Shown here: one piece after another, positions 17,420 through 26,045 of the stretch
Position numbering within the stretch: the stretch's first letter is position 1
Layout: the number at the start of each line of letters is the position of its first letter
NCBI RefSeq assembly: GCF_004153545.1
Contig: NZ_SDVA01000008.1
Location: forward strand, 121,182 to 185,181
DNA: 64,000 bases
Reading direction: 5' to 3'
From: Serinicoccus sediminis
GTDB lineage: Bacteria > Actinomycetota > Actinomycetes > Actinomycetales > Dermatophilaceae
Notes under the pieces: model-generated
Database searches by the model: none
Told to the model about the DNA's origin: nothing
What the model saw: the letters and a program-made list of their open reading frames with translations, nothing else
Translations under genes and position numbers: made by a program

Positions 17420-18525
17420 GCAACGCGACCCATACCAAGGACGACGTCGCCGCCCCGGCGCCCGAGGCCCAGGCGGCCGCCCCCCGCACCTCGGTGGGGG
17501 AGCACCTGCGCCGCCGGGTGCAGGCCCAGGCGCTGCAGATCGTCCTCGTCTGGCTGGTGATCTGCGCGATCTTCAGCGCGCTGGCGCCGTCGGCGTTCCT
17601 GGACGTGGCCAACTTCCGCAACATCGCCGTCAGCGTGGCGATCCTCGCCGTGCTCGGCGTCGGCACCACCTTCATCATCGTCACCGGCGGGATCGACCTG
17701 TCCATGGGGTCGATCCTGGTCTTCAGCGGGGTGGTGTCCTCGCTGACGATGGAGCGCCTCGGCGACGGTCAGGGCTGGGGCGTCGCCCTGGTCGGCATCC
17801 TCGTCGCGCTGGGCTGCGGGCTGGGCTGGGGTCTGGTCAACGGCTTCTTCGTGGCCAAGGCCAAGGTCCCGCCGATGATCGTCACCCTCGGCACCTTCGG
17901 CGCGGCGCTCGGCCTGGCACAGGTCTTCACCGGCGGCATCGACCGTCGCGCCGTCCCCGACGAGCTCGTCAACACCGTCGGCTTCGGCCAGGTCCTGGGG
18001 ATCCCCGTCCTCGTGCTCGTGGCGGCCGTGGTCGTCCTCGCCGGCATCGTGCTGCTGCGCCGCACCAAGTTCGGGCTGCACACCAGCGCCGTCGGCTCCA
18101 ACCCGGAGGCCTGCCGCCGGGTCGGCATCAAGGTCGACCGTCAGCTCATCCGGGTGTATGCCTTCGCCGGGCTGCTCGCGGGTCTCGCGGGCATCCTCAA
18201 CCTCACGTTCTTCCGCTCCACCACCATCGCGGGCCACAGCCTGACCAACCTCGACGTCATCGCGGGCGTCGTCATCGGCGGGACCAGCCTCTTCGGCGGC
18301 GTCGGGACCGTCTTCGGCACGGTCATCGGCCTGCTCATCCCGGCCACCCTGCGCAACGGCTTCGTCATCCTCGGGGTGGCGCCGTACTGGCAGCAGGTCG
18401 TCGTGGGTGCCTTCCTCATCGGCGCCGTCTACTTCGACCAGGTTCGGCGCGCCTCGGCGACCCGGGGCCGCCCCAGCACCTCCCTCTTCGCACGCATCTT
18501 CACCCACCACCGAAAGGACTCCTGA
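17416..18525 (+). CDS. sugar ABC transporter permease (RbsC/FrcC-like)
   Basis: The 369-residue permease has a cytosolic N-terminus of about 40 residues and then eight to ten hydrophobic helices. It contains the family signatures TTFIIVTGGIDLSMGS and VIGGTSLFGGVGTVFGTVIG, typical of the ribose/xylose/fructose (BPD_transp_2) class. It overlaps the ATPase gene (ATGA) and shares one base with the binding-protein gene (TGATG), so ATPase, permease and binding protein are made together. Confidence 0.88.
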   Translation: MSNATHTKDDVAAPAPEAQAAAPRTSVGEHLRRRVQAQALQIVLVWLVICAIFSALAPSAFLDVANFRNIAVSVAILAVLGVGTTFIIVTGGIDLSMGSILVFSGVVSSLTMERLGDGQGWGVALVGILVALGCGLGWGLVNGFFVAKAKVPPMIVTLGTFGAALGLAQVFTGGIDRRAVPDELVNTVGFGQVLGIPVLVLVAAVVVLAGIVLLRRTKFGLHTSAVGSNPEACRRVGIKVDRQLIRVYAFAGLLAGLAGILNLTFFRSTTIAGHSLTNLDVIAGVVIGGTSLFGGVGTVFGTVIGLLIPATLRNGFVILGVAPYWQQVVVGAFLIGAVYFDQVRRASATRGRPSTSLFARIFTHHRKDS

Positions 18526-19532
18526 TGCGACTCCACCGATCAATGACGATCCTCGCCGCAGCCCTCGCCACCACGGGGCTGGCCGCCTGCGGCGGCGGTG
18601 ACGCCGACAGCGGCGGCGACGGCGCCGACGGCACCCAGGCCGAGGGTGGTTCGTCCGGCACCCCGCAGGTCGCCTTCATCCAGGGCGTCATCGGCGACAA
18701 CTTCTACATCTCCATGGAGTGCGGCGTCCGGGCCGCCGCCGAGGAGATGGGCGCCGAGGTGTCCGTGCAGGGCCCCCAGCGGTGGGACCCGGCGCTGCAG
18801 CAGCCGATCGTGACGTCGGTCGCCGCCAACGAGCCGGACGCCATCCTCATCGCGCCGAACGACGTCACCGCGCTCCAGCGCCCGCTCGAGAACGCCGCGG
18901 AGAACAGCGAGGTCGTGCTCGTCGACACCACCGTGGAGGACCCGTCGTTCGCGGTCTCCGAGATCGCCTCCGACAACGTCGGCGGCGGGGCCGCGGCCTT
19001 CGACGCCATCAAGGAGCTGGTGCCGGACGGCGGCAAGGTCCTCGTCATCGACAACCAGCCGGGCATCTCGACCTCGGACGACCGGGTGCAGGGCTTCGAG
19101 GAGGCCGTGGCGCAGGACGACTCGTTCGAGTACGTCGGTGTCGAGTACGCCCAGAACCAGCCGGCCCGGGCGGCCTCCATCGTGACCTCGGCGCTCCAGC
19201 GCGACCCCGACCTGGTGGCGATCTTCGCGACCAACATCTTCAGCGCCGAGGGTGCCGCCACCGGCATCGAGCAGGCGGGTGTCTCGGGCGAGGTGCAGGT
19301 CGTCGGCTTCGACGCCGGCCCCGCGCAGGTCGAGGCCCTGCAGGACGGCACCCTGCAGGCCATCATCGCCCAGCAGCCCTACGACATCGGCTACCAGGGC
19401 GTGGAGCAGGCGCTCGCGGCCCTGGACGGCGAGGAGACCGAGGCCCAGATCCAGACGGGCTTCACCATCGTCACCGCCGACACGCTGGAGTCCGAGGAGG
19501 GCCAGGCCGCCCTCTACGCCTCCGAGTGCTGA
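18525..19532 (+). CDS. sugar ABC transporter substrate-binding lipoprotein (RbsB/FrcB-like)
   Basis: The 335-residue protein has a signal ending GLAACGGG (lipobox LAAC, Cys about 24) and a Gly/Asp-rich linker. A two-lobed Peripla_BP_4 domain follows, beginning PQVAFIQGVIGDNFYISMECG. Motifs DAILIAPNDVTAL and VQVVGFDAGPAQVEAL are typical of ribose/fructose/aldose-binding members. It should capture the monosaccharide used by the downstream kinase and isomerase. A very stable hairpin follows 13 bases after its stop, which may set its mRNA level apart from that of the enzymes. Confidence 0.87.
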   Translation: MRLHRSMTILAAALATTGLAACGGGDADSGGDGADGTQAEGGSSGTPQVAFIQGVIGDNFYISMECGVRAAAEEMGAEVSVQGPQRWDPALQQPIVTSVAANEPDAILIAPNDVTALQRPLENAAENSEVVLVDTTVEDPSFAVSEIASDNVGGGAAAFDAIKELVPDGGKVLVIDNQPGISTSDDRVQGFEEAVAQDDSFEYVGVEYAQNQPARAASIVTSALQRDPDLVAIFATNIFSAEGAATGIEQAGVSGEVQVVGFDAGPAQVEALQDGTLQAIIAQQPYDIGYQGVEQALAALDGEETEAQIQTGFTIVTADTLESEEGQAALYASEC

Positions 19533-19545
19533 CCCGGCGCTGACA

Positions 19546-19586
19546 CCGTCGTGGTGCCCCGGCCCTGGAACGGGGCACCACGACGG
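19546..19586 (+). terminator. 16-bp perfect hairpin between binding protein and kinase genes
   Basis: Arms CCGTCGTGGTGCCCCG (19546-19561) and CGGGGCACCACGACGG (19571-19586) pair without mismatch around a 9-base loop. There is no U tract. It may be an intrinsic terminator or a 3'-end stabiliser that lets the transporter genes be expressed more than the downstream enzymes. Confidence 0.65.
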
Positions 19587-19672
19587 CCACCGCCCTCACC
19601 ACCGCACGACACCACCGCACGCCATACCCACGACCGCATCCGCCGCAGACCATGACGGAGAGAAGGACCCAC

Positions 19673-21166
19673 GTGCAGACACTCGTCGCCGGGCTCGACC
19701 TGGGCAGCACCGGCATCAAGCTCCTCGTCCTGGACGAGCAGGGCCGTGAGGTCGCGCTGAGCCGGGTCCCCACCCCCTGGCAGGAGCAGGCCGACGGCGC
19801 CATCGTGCTCACCGAGGCCACGCTGGTCGAGGCCGTGCACGAGGTGCTCGACGACACCGCACGGCAGCTGGGCGCCCACACCGGGCAGGGACCGGACCCC
19901 GGGCAGGCACCCGGGGCCGGGACGACCCTTGCCGACGTACGGCAGCCCCGCACCGACGCACGGCAGCCCCGCGCCGACGACACGGCGGCCACACCCCGCG
20001 TCGAGGTGCTGTCGGTCACCGGGATGGGGGAGTCCGGCTTCCTCGTCGGTCCCGACGACCGGGTGCTCGCGCCCGCGTTCGCGTGGTTCGACCGGTCCGG
20101 GCAGGAGGCGGCCGACGCGCTGCCGGAGGACCTGCGGGCGCAGTTCCCCGGGCGCACCGGGCTGCCGTGGGGGGTGCAGGTGTCCGCGGCCAAGATCGCC
20201 CACCTGCGCGACCAAGGCACCCCGGTGGCCGACGCGCGCTGGCTCAGCCTGCCCGAGTTCGTCGTGCACGCCCTCGGCGGACCCGTCGTCGCCGAGCGCT
20301 CCCTCGCGGCCCGGACCGGCCTGCTCGAGGTGGAGACCGGGGAGGTCTGGCCCGAGCTGCTGGAGCACCTCGGTCTGAGCGAGCACGTCGTCCCCACGCT
20401 CGTCGACGCCGGCACCCCCGTGGGCCGGGTCGACCCCGCCCGGGTGCCCGCCCCCTTCTCCGAGGCCCGGCTGAGCGTGGCCGGGCACGACCACCTCGTC
20501 TCCAGCCTGTCCGGCGACCGCGCCTCCTCCCACGAGACCCCCGCCGCCTCGGCGGACGTCGACGGCGGTGCGCCGGAGGCTCGCTACCACGTCTCGCTCG
20601 GCACCGCCGAGGTGCTGCTGCGGGTCCTCGACACGCCCCTGGACTTCGAGGCCCGGAGCCGGCTCGGGGCATACCTCATCAACTGCGTCCCGCACGTCGT
20701 CCCCGGCCGGTGGGTCGTCGTCGCCGGCGTCAAGACGGGGCTGCTCATGCGTCGTGCCCTGACCCTGCTCGGGATGGGTGACGAGCCGTCGCGCCGGGCC
20801 CTCGACGAGGCGGTGCTGGCCCTGCCGCCGGGCGCCGGGTCGACCGCCGGCATCGGCGTCACCGGTGCCCGCAACGACGACGGCGAGCTCCGGCTGCGCA
20901 TCGGCACCGACGACGTGTCACCGGCGCTGCTCATGCGCGCCGTCCTGGAGCACGGCAACGAGGAGATCGCGCGGCTCATCGAGGTGATGGACGCCGAGCT
21001 CCCACCGGCGACCTCGTCGCTGCTGACCGGGGGCTGGACCTCCTGGGCCTCCGTCCGCGAGGCGCGCGGCCGGGTGCTGCCGGGCCTCGAGGTCTCCCAC
21101 CGTTCCCAGGACACCGCCTACGGCGCCGCGGTCTCCGCCCTCTCGCAGGGCCTCGCGCGCCGCTGA
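19673..21166 (+). CDS. FGGY-family carbohydrate kinase
   Basis: The 497-residue kinase has the FGGY N-terminal phosphate loop VAGLDLGSTGIKLLV, the mid-domain VTGMGESGFLVG, the hinge motif VAGHDHLVSSL, and a C-terminal TGGWTSWASVREARG with YGAAVSAL. FGGY kinases phosphorylate ketoses or polyols, and members acting at C1 (fuculokinase, rhamnulokinase) feed DHAP-forming aldolases. The next gene is such an aldolase, so a ketose-1-kinase role is inferred. The GTG at 19673 is preferred over an ATG at 19652 because GGAGAGAAGG precedes it. An insertion of about 40 Gly/Pro/Arg/Asp-rich residues near residue 65-105 interrupts the first lobe. Confidence 0.82.
   Translation: MQTLVAGLDLGSTGIKLLVLDEQGREVALSRVPTPWQEQADGAIVLTEATLVEAVHEVLDDTARQLGAHTGQGPDPGQAPGAGTTLADVRQPRTDARQPRADDTAATPRVEVLSVTGMGESGFLVGPDDRVLAPAFAWFDRSGQEAADALPEDLRAQFPGRTGLPWGVQVSAAKIAHLRDQGTPVADARWLSLPEFVVHALGGPVVAERSLAARTGLLEVETGEVWPELLEHLGLSEHVVPTLVDAGTPVGRVDPARVPAPFSEARLSVAGHDHLVSSLSGDRASSHETPAASADVDGGAPEARYHVSLGTAEVLLRVLDTPLDFEARSRLGAYLINCVPHVVPGRWVVVAGVKTGLLMRRALTLLGMGDEPSRRALDEAVLALPPGAGSTAGIGVTGARNDDGELRLRIGTDDVSPALLMRAVLEHGNEEIARLIEVMDAELPPATSSLLTGGWTSWASVREARGRVLPGLEVSHRSQDTAYGAAVSALSQGLARR
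19934..19975 (+). repeat. two 21-bp tandem repeats inside the kinase gene
   Basis: Units at 19934-19954 and 19955-19975 match at 19 of 21 bases and encode DVRQPRT / DARQPRA in the insertion of the FGGY kinase. The in-frame duplication suggests recent slippage expansion of a tolerated loop. Confidence 0.75.
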
Positions 21167-21239
21167 GGCCGACCCCCGACGTCCCCGCCCACCCCTGAAC
21201 CCGCACCACCACCACCGCAACCCACGAGGAGCGATCCAC

Positions 21240-22160
21240 ATGAACACCCTGTCCACGCTCGAGCGCCGCGCGTTCTCCCGGCTCACCACGCCCGCCGGGC
21301 GCATGCTCGTCGTCGCCGCGGACCAGCGCAACGGGATGAAGGCCGTCATGAACGGCCCTGAGGGCCCCGAGGGCATCTCGGTCGCGGAGCTGGCCGAGGC
21401 CAAGTCCGACCTCGTCGCGCACCTGGGCAACCACGCCCCGGCCATCCTGCTCGACCCCGAGGTCGCGCTGCCCAAGATCGTCGACGAGGGGACCCTCTCG
21501 GCCGACACCGCGCTGGTCGTCGGCATGGACGCCTCCGGCTTCGAGACCGTCGACGGGCTGCGCTACACGCGCTACGTCCCCGGGGTCACCGCCGCGACCG
21601 TCCGTGAGCTGGGCGGGGACGCCGCCAAGATGCTGTGGTACCTCCGGCCGGACCAGCCCGCCTCGGTCGCGCGGGTCGCCGCCGAGATGGACGCGCTCGT
21701 CGCCGACTGCGAGGCGGCCGGGCTGCTGCTCATCGTCGAGATCCTCACCTACCGGCTCGAGGACGAGACCGAGGAGGAGTATGCCGCCCGCTTCGGCCAG
21801 CTCGTCGTGGACTCCGCGCGGGTCTCGGTGGAGCACGGTGCCAAGGTGCTCAAGCTCGCCTACCCCGGCTCGGCGCAGGCGTGCGCCGAGGTGAGCGCCG
21901 CCGCCGGTGACGTGCCCTGGGCCGTGCTGTCGGCGGGGGTGGACCACGCGACCTTCGTCGAGCAGGTGCGGACCGCCGTCGAGAACGGTGCCGCCGGGGC
22001 GATGGCGGGCCGCTCCCTGTGGAAGGACAGCCTCGCGATGACGACGGGGGAGCGCGAGCAGCTGCTCAGCACCCGCGCCCAGCCGCGGCTGGCCGAGCTG
22101 TCGGCCACCATCGACGGTGCCGTGCCGGCCGCCACGGTGGGCGCCGGGATCCCCGCGTGA
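21240..22160 (+). CDS. class I aldolase of the LacD/YihT (DeoC-like) family
   Basis: The 306-residue TIM-barrel protein has VVAADQRNGMKAVM near the N-terminus, as in tagatose-1,6-bisphosphate aldolase LacD and sulfofructose-1-phosphate aldolase YihT. The Schiff-base lysine is expected in GAKVLKLAYPG (about 205), the residue aligned with Lys193 of YihT. WAVLSAGVD and AGRSLW match the phosphate- and substrate-binding segments of both relatives. It should cleave a ketose-1-phosphate to DHAP plus an aldehyde. Which aldehyde is not readable. GAGGAG lies 8 bases before the ATG, and the stop overlaps the SDR start (GTGA). Confidence 0.8.
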   Translation: MNTLSTLERRAFSRLTTPAGRMLVVAADQRNGMKAVMNGPEGPEGISVAELAEAKSDLVAHLGNHAPAILLDPEVALPKIVDEGTLSADTALVVGMDASGFETVDGLRYTRYVPGVTAATVRELGGDAAKMLWYLRPDQPASVARVAAEMDALVADCEAAGLLLIVEILTYRLEDETEEEYAARFGQLVVDSARVSVEHGAKVLKLAYPGSAQACAEVSAAAGDVPWAVLSAGVDHATFVEQVRTAVENGAAGAMAGRSLWKDSLAMTTGEREQLLSTRAQPRLAELSATIDGAVPAATVGAGIPA

Positions 22161-22888
22161 GCGCCGGCCTCGACGGCAGGACCGTCCTCGTCACCGGGGC
22201 CTCCGGCGGCATCGGTGCCGAGATCGTGCGCCACCTCGTGGCGGCCGGTGCCGACGTGGTCGCCGCGGCCCGGACCGAGGAGTCGCTCGCGGACCTCGTC
22301 GCCGAGACCGGGGCGCGGACGGTCCTGTTCGACCTCGCCTCGGAGGAGCAGGTCGCCGCGGCCCTGGAGGACCTCGACCTGTGGGGCGTGGTCAACTGCG
22401 GCGGCTTCGGCGGGGAGATCGCGACGCCCACCGAGACCGACATCGAGGTCTTCGACCGGGCCATGGCGGTCAACGCCAGGGGGGCCCTGCTGGTCATCAA
22501 GTACGCCGCGCGCACCATGATCCGGCTCGGCGCGGGCGGGTCCATCGTCAACGTGTCCAGCCAGGCCTCGCTGGTGGCGCTCCCCAACCACGTGTCGTAC
22601 GGCTCGTCCAAGGCCGCGCTCGACAACATCACCCGGGTCAGCGCCCTGGAGCTGGGCGGCCACGGCATCCGGGTCAACAGCGTGCACCCGACCGTCGTCA
22701 TGACCGAGATGTCCGAGTTCTACTGGGGCCGCGAGGACGTCGGCCCGCCGTTCCTGGAGCAGATGCCGCTGGGCCGGTGGGCCACCCAGGCCGAGGTGGC
22801 CGCGCCGGTGGTCTTCCTCCTCGGGGAGGGTGCTGCGATGATCACCGGGGCGCACCTGCCCGTCGACGGCGGGTACACGTGCCGATGA
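22157..22888 (+). CDS. SDR dehydrogenase resembling L-xylulose/dicarbonyl reductase
   Basis: The 243-residue short-chain dehydrogenase has TGASGGIG (cofactor loop), catalytic Ser in VNVSSQAS and YGSSK as the Tyr-Lys pair. The usual NNAG segment reads NCGG, which keeps the first Asn. The C-terminal stretch NSVHPTVVMTEM and LPVDGGY strongly resembles DCXR (L-xylulose reductase). It is translationally coupled to the aldolase (GTGA), so it may oxidise or reduce the aldehyde or a sugar intermediate. Cofactor preference is uncertain; an Ala-Arg-Thr after the second strand (AAARTEES) leans toward NADP(H). Confidence 0.8.
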   Translation: MSAGLDGRTVLVTGASGGIGAEIVRHLVAAGADVVAAARTEESLADLVAETGARTVLFDLASEEQVAAALEDLDLWGVVNCGGFGGEIATPTETDIEVFDRAMAVNARGALLVIKYAARTMIRLGAGGSIVNVSSQASLVALPNHVSYGSSKAALDNITRVSALELGGHGIRVNSVHPTVVMTEMSEFYWGREDVGPPFLEQMPLGRWATQAEVAAPVVFLLGEGAAMITGAHLPVDGGYTCR

Positions 22889-22910
22889 ACGAGAGCGACG
22901 GAGGGCGACG

Positions 22911-24173
22911 ATGACCGACGGCGGAGCACCAGCTGGACCCGGCCTGGCCCCGGGTGGTCGGGACTACCGGCGCCGGCGCCGGACCGAGCTGCTCCGCTTC
23001 GCCCGCGGTGCGCGGGTGGACGCCGGCTTCGGCTACCTCGACGACGAGGGTGAGGTGGACCCCGACCGGCCGGTGGAGCTCTACGTCACCTGCCGGATGA
23101 CCCACGTCTTCGCGCTCGGGCTCATGGCCGGCGACCCCCCCGCGGCCGGCGGCCCGGGACAGGAGGAGCTGGCCGAGCTCGCGGCGCACGGCGTGGCGGC
23201 GCTGCTGGACGGTCCGCTGCGTGACGCCGAGCACGGTGGCTGGTTCGCCGGGGTGCGCGACGGCGCGGTGGACACCCCCGCCAAGCAGGCCTACGCCCAC
23301 GCCTTCGTCGTGCTGGCCGCCAGCACCGCCCGCACGGCGGGGGTGCCGCGCGCCGACGAGCTGCTGGACGCGGCGCTCGCCATCCAGGACGAGCGCTTCT
23401 GGGACGAGGAGCAGGGCATGGTCGTCGAGGAGTGGGACGCCGCCTGGTCCGAGCTCGACGCCTACCGCGGCATCAACTCCGCCATGCACACGGTCGAGGC
23501 CTACCTCGGTGCCTGGGCCGCGGGCGCCGGGCCGCAGTGGCGCGAGCGGGCGCTGCGCATCGCCGGCCGGGTCGTCGAGTGGGCGGGGGAGCGCTCGTGG
23601 CGCATCCCCGAGCACTTCGACACCGACTGGACGCCGCTGCCGGAGCACAACAAGGACCGACCGGCCGACCCGTTCCGGCCCTACGGCGCGACCGTCGGGC
23701 ACGGCCTGGAGTGGGCGCGCCTCCTGGTGACCCTGGCCACCACCGGCGAGGCGACCGATGACGGCCTGCTGGAGGCCGGCGTCCGGCTCGCCGACCGCGC
23801 GGTCGTCGACGGCTGGGCCGCCGACGGGCAGGACGGGTTCGTCTACACCACCGACTGGGAGGGTCGGCCCGTCGTGCAGGAGCGCATGCACTGGGTGCTC
23901 ACCGAGGCGATCGCCACCTCGACGGTGCTGCACTGGGCCACCGGCCAGGCGCGGCACGCGGTCGACCTGCAGCGCTGGTGGGACTACGCCGACCGCTACC
24001 TCGTGGATGCCGAGGGCCGGTCGTGGCGGCACGAGCTCGATGAGCACAACCGGCCCAGCGCGCGCACCTGGCCCGGGCGCCCGGACGCCTACCACGCCTA
24101 CCAGGCGTCCCTGGTCGCGGACGTGCCCGGCGCGGCGTCGTTCGCCGCCGGGGTGGCGCCGTGGGCGGGGTGA
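22911..24173 (+). CDS. AGE-family aldose-ketose isomerase similar to YihS
   Basis: The 420-residue protein has the (alpha/alpha)6 barrel of N-acylglucosamine 2-epimerases. From memory of the family it tracks E. coli YihS (sulfoquinovose/mannose isomerase) along its length: RMTHVFALG (Arg62), YRGINSAMHTVEA (His193), EHFDTDWTPLPEHNKD, GHGLEWARL (His264, Glu267), DWEGRPVVQERMHW and DAYHAYQ (His395). These correspond to the catalytic Arg55, His176, His248, Glu251 and His383 of YihS. It should interconvert an aldose and a 2-ketose. GGAGGG lies 5 bases before the ATG. It overlaps the HAD gene by GTGA. Confidence 0.85.
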   Translation: MTDGGAPAGPGLAPGGRDYRRRRRTELLRFARGARVDAGFGYLDDEGEVDPDRPVELYVTCRMTHVFALGLMAGDPPAAGGPGQEELAELAAHGVAALLDGPLRDAEHGGWFAGVRDGAVDTPAKQAYAHAFVVLAASTARTAGVPRADELLDAALAIQDERFWDEEQGMVVEEWDAAWSELDAYRGINSAMHTVEAYLGAWAAGAGPQWRERALRIAGRVVEWAGERSWRIPEHFDTDWTPLPEHNKDRPADPFRPYGATVGHGLEWARLLVTLATTGEATDDGLLEAGVRLADRAVVDGWAADGQDGFVYTTDWEGRPVVQERMHWVLTEAIATSTVLHWATGQARHAVDLQRWWDYADRYLVDAEGRSWRHELDEHNRPSARTWPGRPDAYHAYQASLVADVPGAASFAAGVAPWAG

Positions 24174-24853
24174 CCGAGGCGTCGCCCCACCCGCGGGACG
24201 TGACCGGGGAGCACTTCGAGGCCGTCCTGCTCGACAGCGACAGCACCCTGGTGGACTCCGAGGCCGCCGTCGCCCGCAGCTGGGAGGCCTGGGCGGACCG
24301 CTACGGGGTCCCGCCGGGGCGGCTGGGGGAGACCCACGGTATGCCGAGCCGGCAGACCATCGGGCGGCTCGACCGCGAGCTCGGCCTCGGTCTCGACCTG
24401 GAGGAGGCCGGTGCCGTCTTCGACGAGATCGAGCTCTCCGACCTGGAGGACGTGGTGGCGCTCCCGGGGGCAAGCGAGGCGCTCGCGGCGCTCGGCGACC
24501 GGGCCGCGGTCGTCACGTCGGCCGGCCGCCCGCTGGTCACCGCCCGGCTGCGGTCGGCCGGGCTCACCCCTCCCGCGGTGCTGGTCTGCGCCGACGAGGT
24601 GGAGCGGGGCAAGCCCGACCCCGACCCCTACCTGCAGGCGGCCACGAGGCTCGGCGTCGACCCCGCCCGCTGCCTCGTCGTGGAGGACTCGGCGGCCGGC
24701 GTGCGCTCCGGGCACGCTGCCGGGGCCGCGACCCTGGCCCTGCTCACCACGACCCCCGAGGCGGAGCTGGGGACGGCCGACCTCGTCGTGCCCGACCTCG
24801 CGGCCGTACGCTTCCGGGTCGAGGCCGACGGGGTGCGGGTGTCCCGGCGCTGA
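24170..24853 (+). CDS. HAD-superfamily sugar phosphatase/phosphoglucomutase-like
   Basis: The 227-residue protein has motif I LLDSDSTLVDSE (both Asp retained, with Ser replacing the usual Leu and Gly), motif II VVTSAGRP, motif III Lys in ERGKPDPDPYL and motif IV VVEDSAAGVRSG, matching subfamily IA HAD enzymes with a helical cap. It probably dephosphorylates a sugar phosphate, perhaps clearing a dead-end ketose phosphate made by the neighbouring kinase. The GTG overlaps the isomerase stop. It is the last gene of the locus. Confidence 0.8.
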   Translation: MTEASPHPRDVTGEHFEAVLLDSDSTLVDSEAAVARSWEAWADRYGVPPGRLGETHGMPSRQTIGRLDRELGLGLDLEEAGAVFDEIELSDLEDVVALPGASEALAALGDRAAVVTSAGRPLVTARLRSAGLTPPAVLVCADEVERGKPDPDPYLQAATRLGVDPARCLVVEDSAAGVRSGHAAGAATLALLTTTPEAELGTADLVVPDLAAVRFRVEADGVRVSRR

Positions 24854-24917
24854 CCGGGTTCGGGACCGGTGTCCCGGACGGTCGCCGCCGGTGGCCGTGG
24901 CGGGGCGACGCACGTGA

Positions 24918-26045
24918 TCACGGGTCCAGGAGCGCGGCGCCGACCGCCTGTCCCACCGCCAGGGCCAGGAAGAGCCAGGCGGTCGCCCGCCCCCCGTCCT
25001 GCGGGCGCAGCTCGCGACCCCAGAGGATGAGGGTGCCGCTCAGGGCCATGTACGCCGCGCCGAACAGCGCCAGGGCGCCCACCGCCACCCCGAGCACGGT
25101 GGTGGACGCCACCGCGCCGGTCGCGGCGACGACGGCACCGGCAGTGAGGAGGACGGCGCGCAGCGGGCTGGTGAGGTCGACCAGCCGGCTGGTGAGGACC
25201 CCGAGCAGACCTCCGGCCCCGACGGTGACCCAGAGCCAGCCGATGCGGTCGGTCCCCAGCCCGGTGGCGCGGACGACGACGGACGGGCCGTAGGTCCATA
25301 CGTAGGCGGACACGGCGCCCGTCAGGGCAGCCAGCACCCAGGGGAGCACCATGCGCTGATGCCCGACGACGACGGCTCCACCGACCGGGACAGCGACCTC
25401 ACCGGTCTCGCCCGCGTCACCGACGTCACCGGCGTCACCGCGCCGCCGACCCGCCGGTCCGGACGGGCCGGCCAGCACGCGGACCGTGAGGCCGGCGCCG
25501 GCGCACACCGCGGCCACGAGGAGCCAGGGGGTGACCACCGCCGCGGTGAGCAGCACCACGGCACCCATGGCCAGCAGCCCCAGCGCCGTGCCGGAGTTGA
25601 CCGCCGCCTGGCTCAGCCCCGCCTGGCGCGTCGGCACGGCGCGGTCCAGCAGCGGGACCAGGGCCGGTGACGCGAGACCGGCACCCGCCCCCGCGAGGAA
25701 CGCGGCGGCGGTGAAGGCCGGCACGGAGTGCGCGAGCACCAGGCCGAGGGCCCCGACGCCCGCGGACAGACCGGCGGCGACGACGACGCCACGGGGCCGG
25801 GTGGCCGCCAACCGGCCGCCGACCAGCACGGCGAGGCAGTAGGACGCGAACTGGGCGGTCCCTGCGGCGCGCAGCGCCCCGTCCAGACCCGGCCGGGCCT
25901 GCACCATCTGCGGGTGCATCAGGCCGACGCCGAAGCGCGCCATCCCGTAGGTCGACGCGATGAGCGCCACGCCGGCCGCGACGAGGCCGACGGGGAAGGG
26001 AGCAGACTGGGCGCGGGCAACGTAATGAAACGATCGTTTCAGCAT
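24918..26045 (-). CDS. MFS transporter (YbfB/CynX-like)
   Basis: The 375-residue protein has about twelve hydrophobic helices. The first bears ASTYGMARFGVGL, a hallmark of YbfB-type and related major facilitator permeases. The central loop is Gly/Asp-rich (RRRGDAGDVGDAGETGE). It is divergent from a TetR gene with twin operators between or over the starts, which is the usual arrangement of a regulated exporter. The ATG at 26045 is preceded by TAACGT seven bases upstream, so a leaderless transcript is likely, and the perfect operator palindrome then lies within codons 2-7. The substrate is unknown. Confidence 0.78.
   Translation of the reverse strand: MLKRSFHYVARAQSAPFPVGLVAAGVALIASTYGMARFGVGLMHPQMVQARPGLDGALRAAGTAQFASYCLAVLVGGRLAATRPRGVVVAAGLSAGVGALGLVLAHSVPAFTAAAFLAGAGAGLASPALVPLLDRAVPTRQAGLSQAAVNSGTALGLLAMGAVVLLTAAVVTPWLLVAAVCAGAGLTVRVLAGPSGPAGRRRGDAGDVGDAGETGEVAVPVGGAVVVGHQRMVLPWVLAALTGAVSAYVWTYGPSVVVRATGLGTDRIGWLWVTVGAGGLLGVLTSRLVDLTSPLRAVLLTAGAVVAATGAVASTTVLGVAVGALALFGAAYMALSGTLILWGRELRPQDGGRATAWLFLALAVGQAVGAALLDP

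Noticed and set aside
21240..22160. Naming the aldolase yihT or lacD
   Set aside because: The Schiff-base lysine and phosphate-site segments are common to both families. The sequence does not decide the substrate, so no symbol was given.
22911..24173. Calling the isomerase yihS outright
   Set aside because: YihS itself also isomerises mannose and fructose, and no sulfoquinovosidase is present, so the symbol would overstate the evidence.
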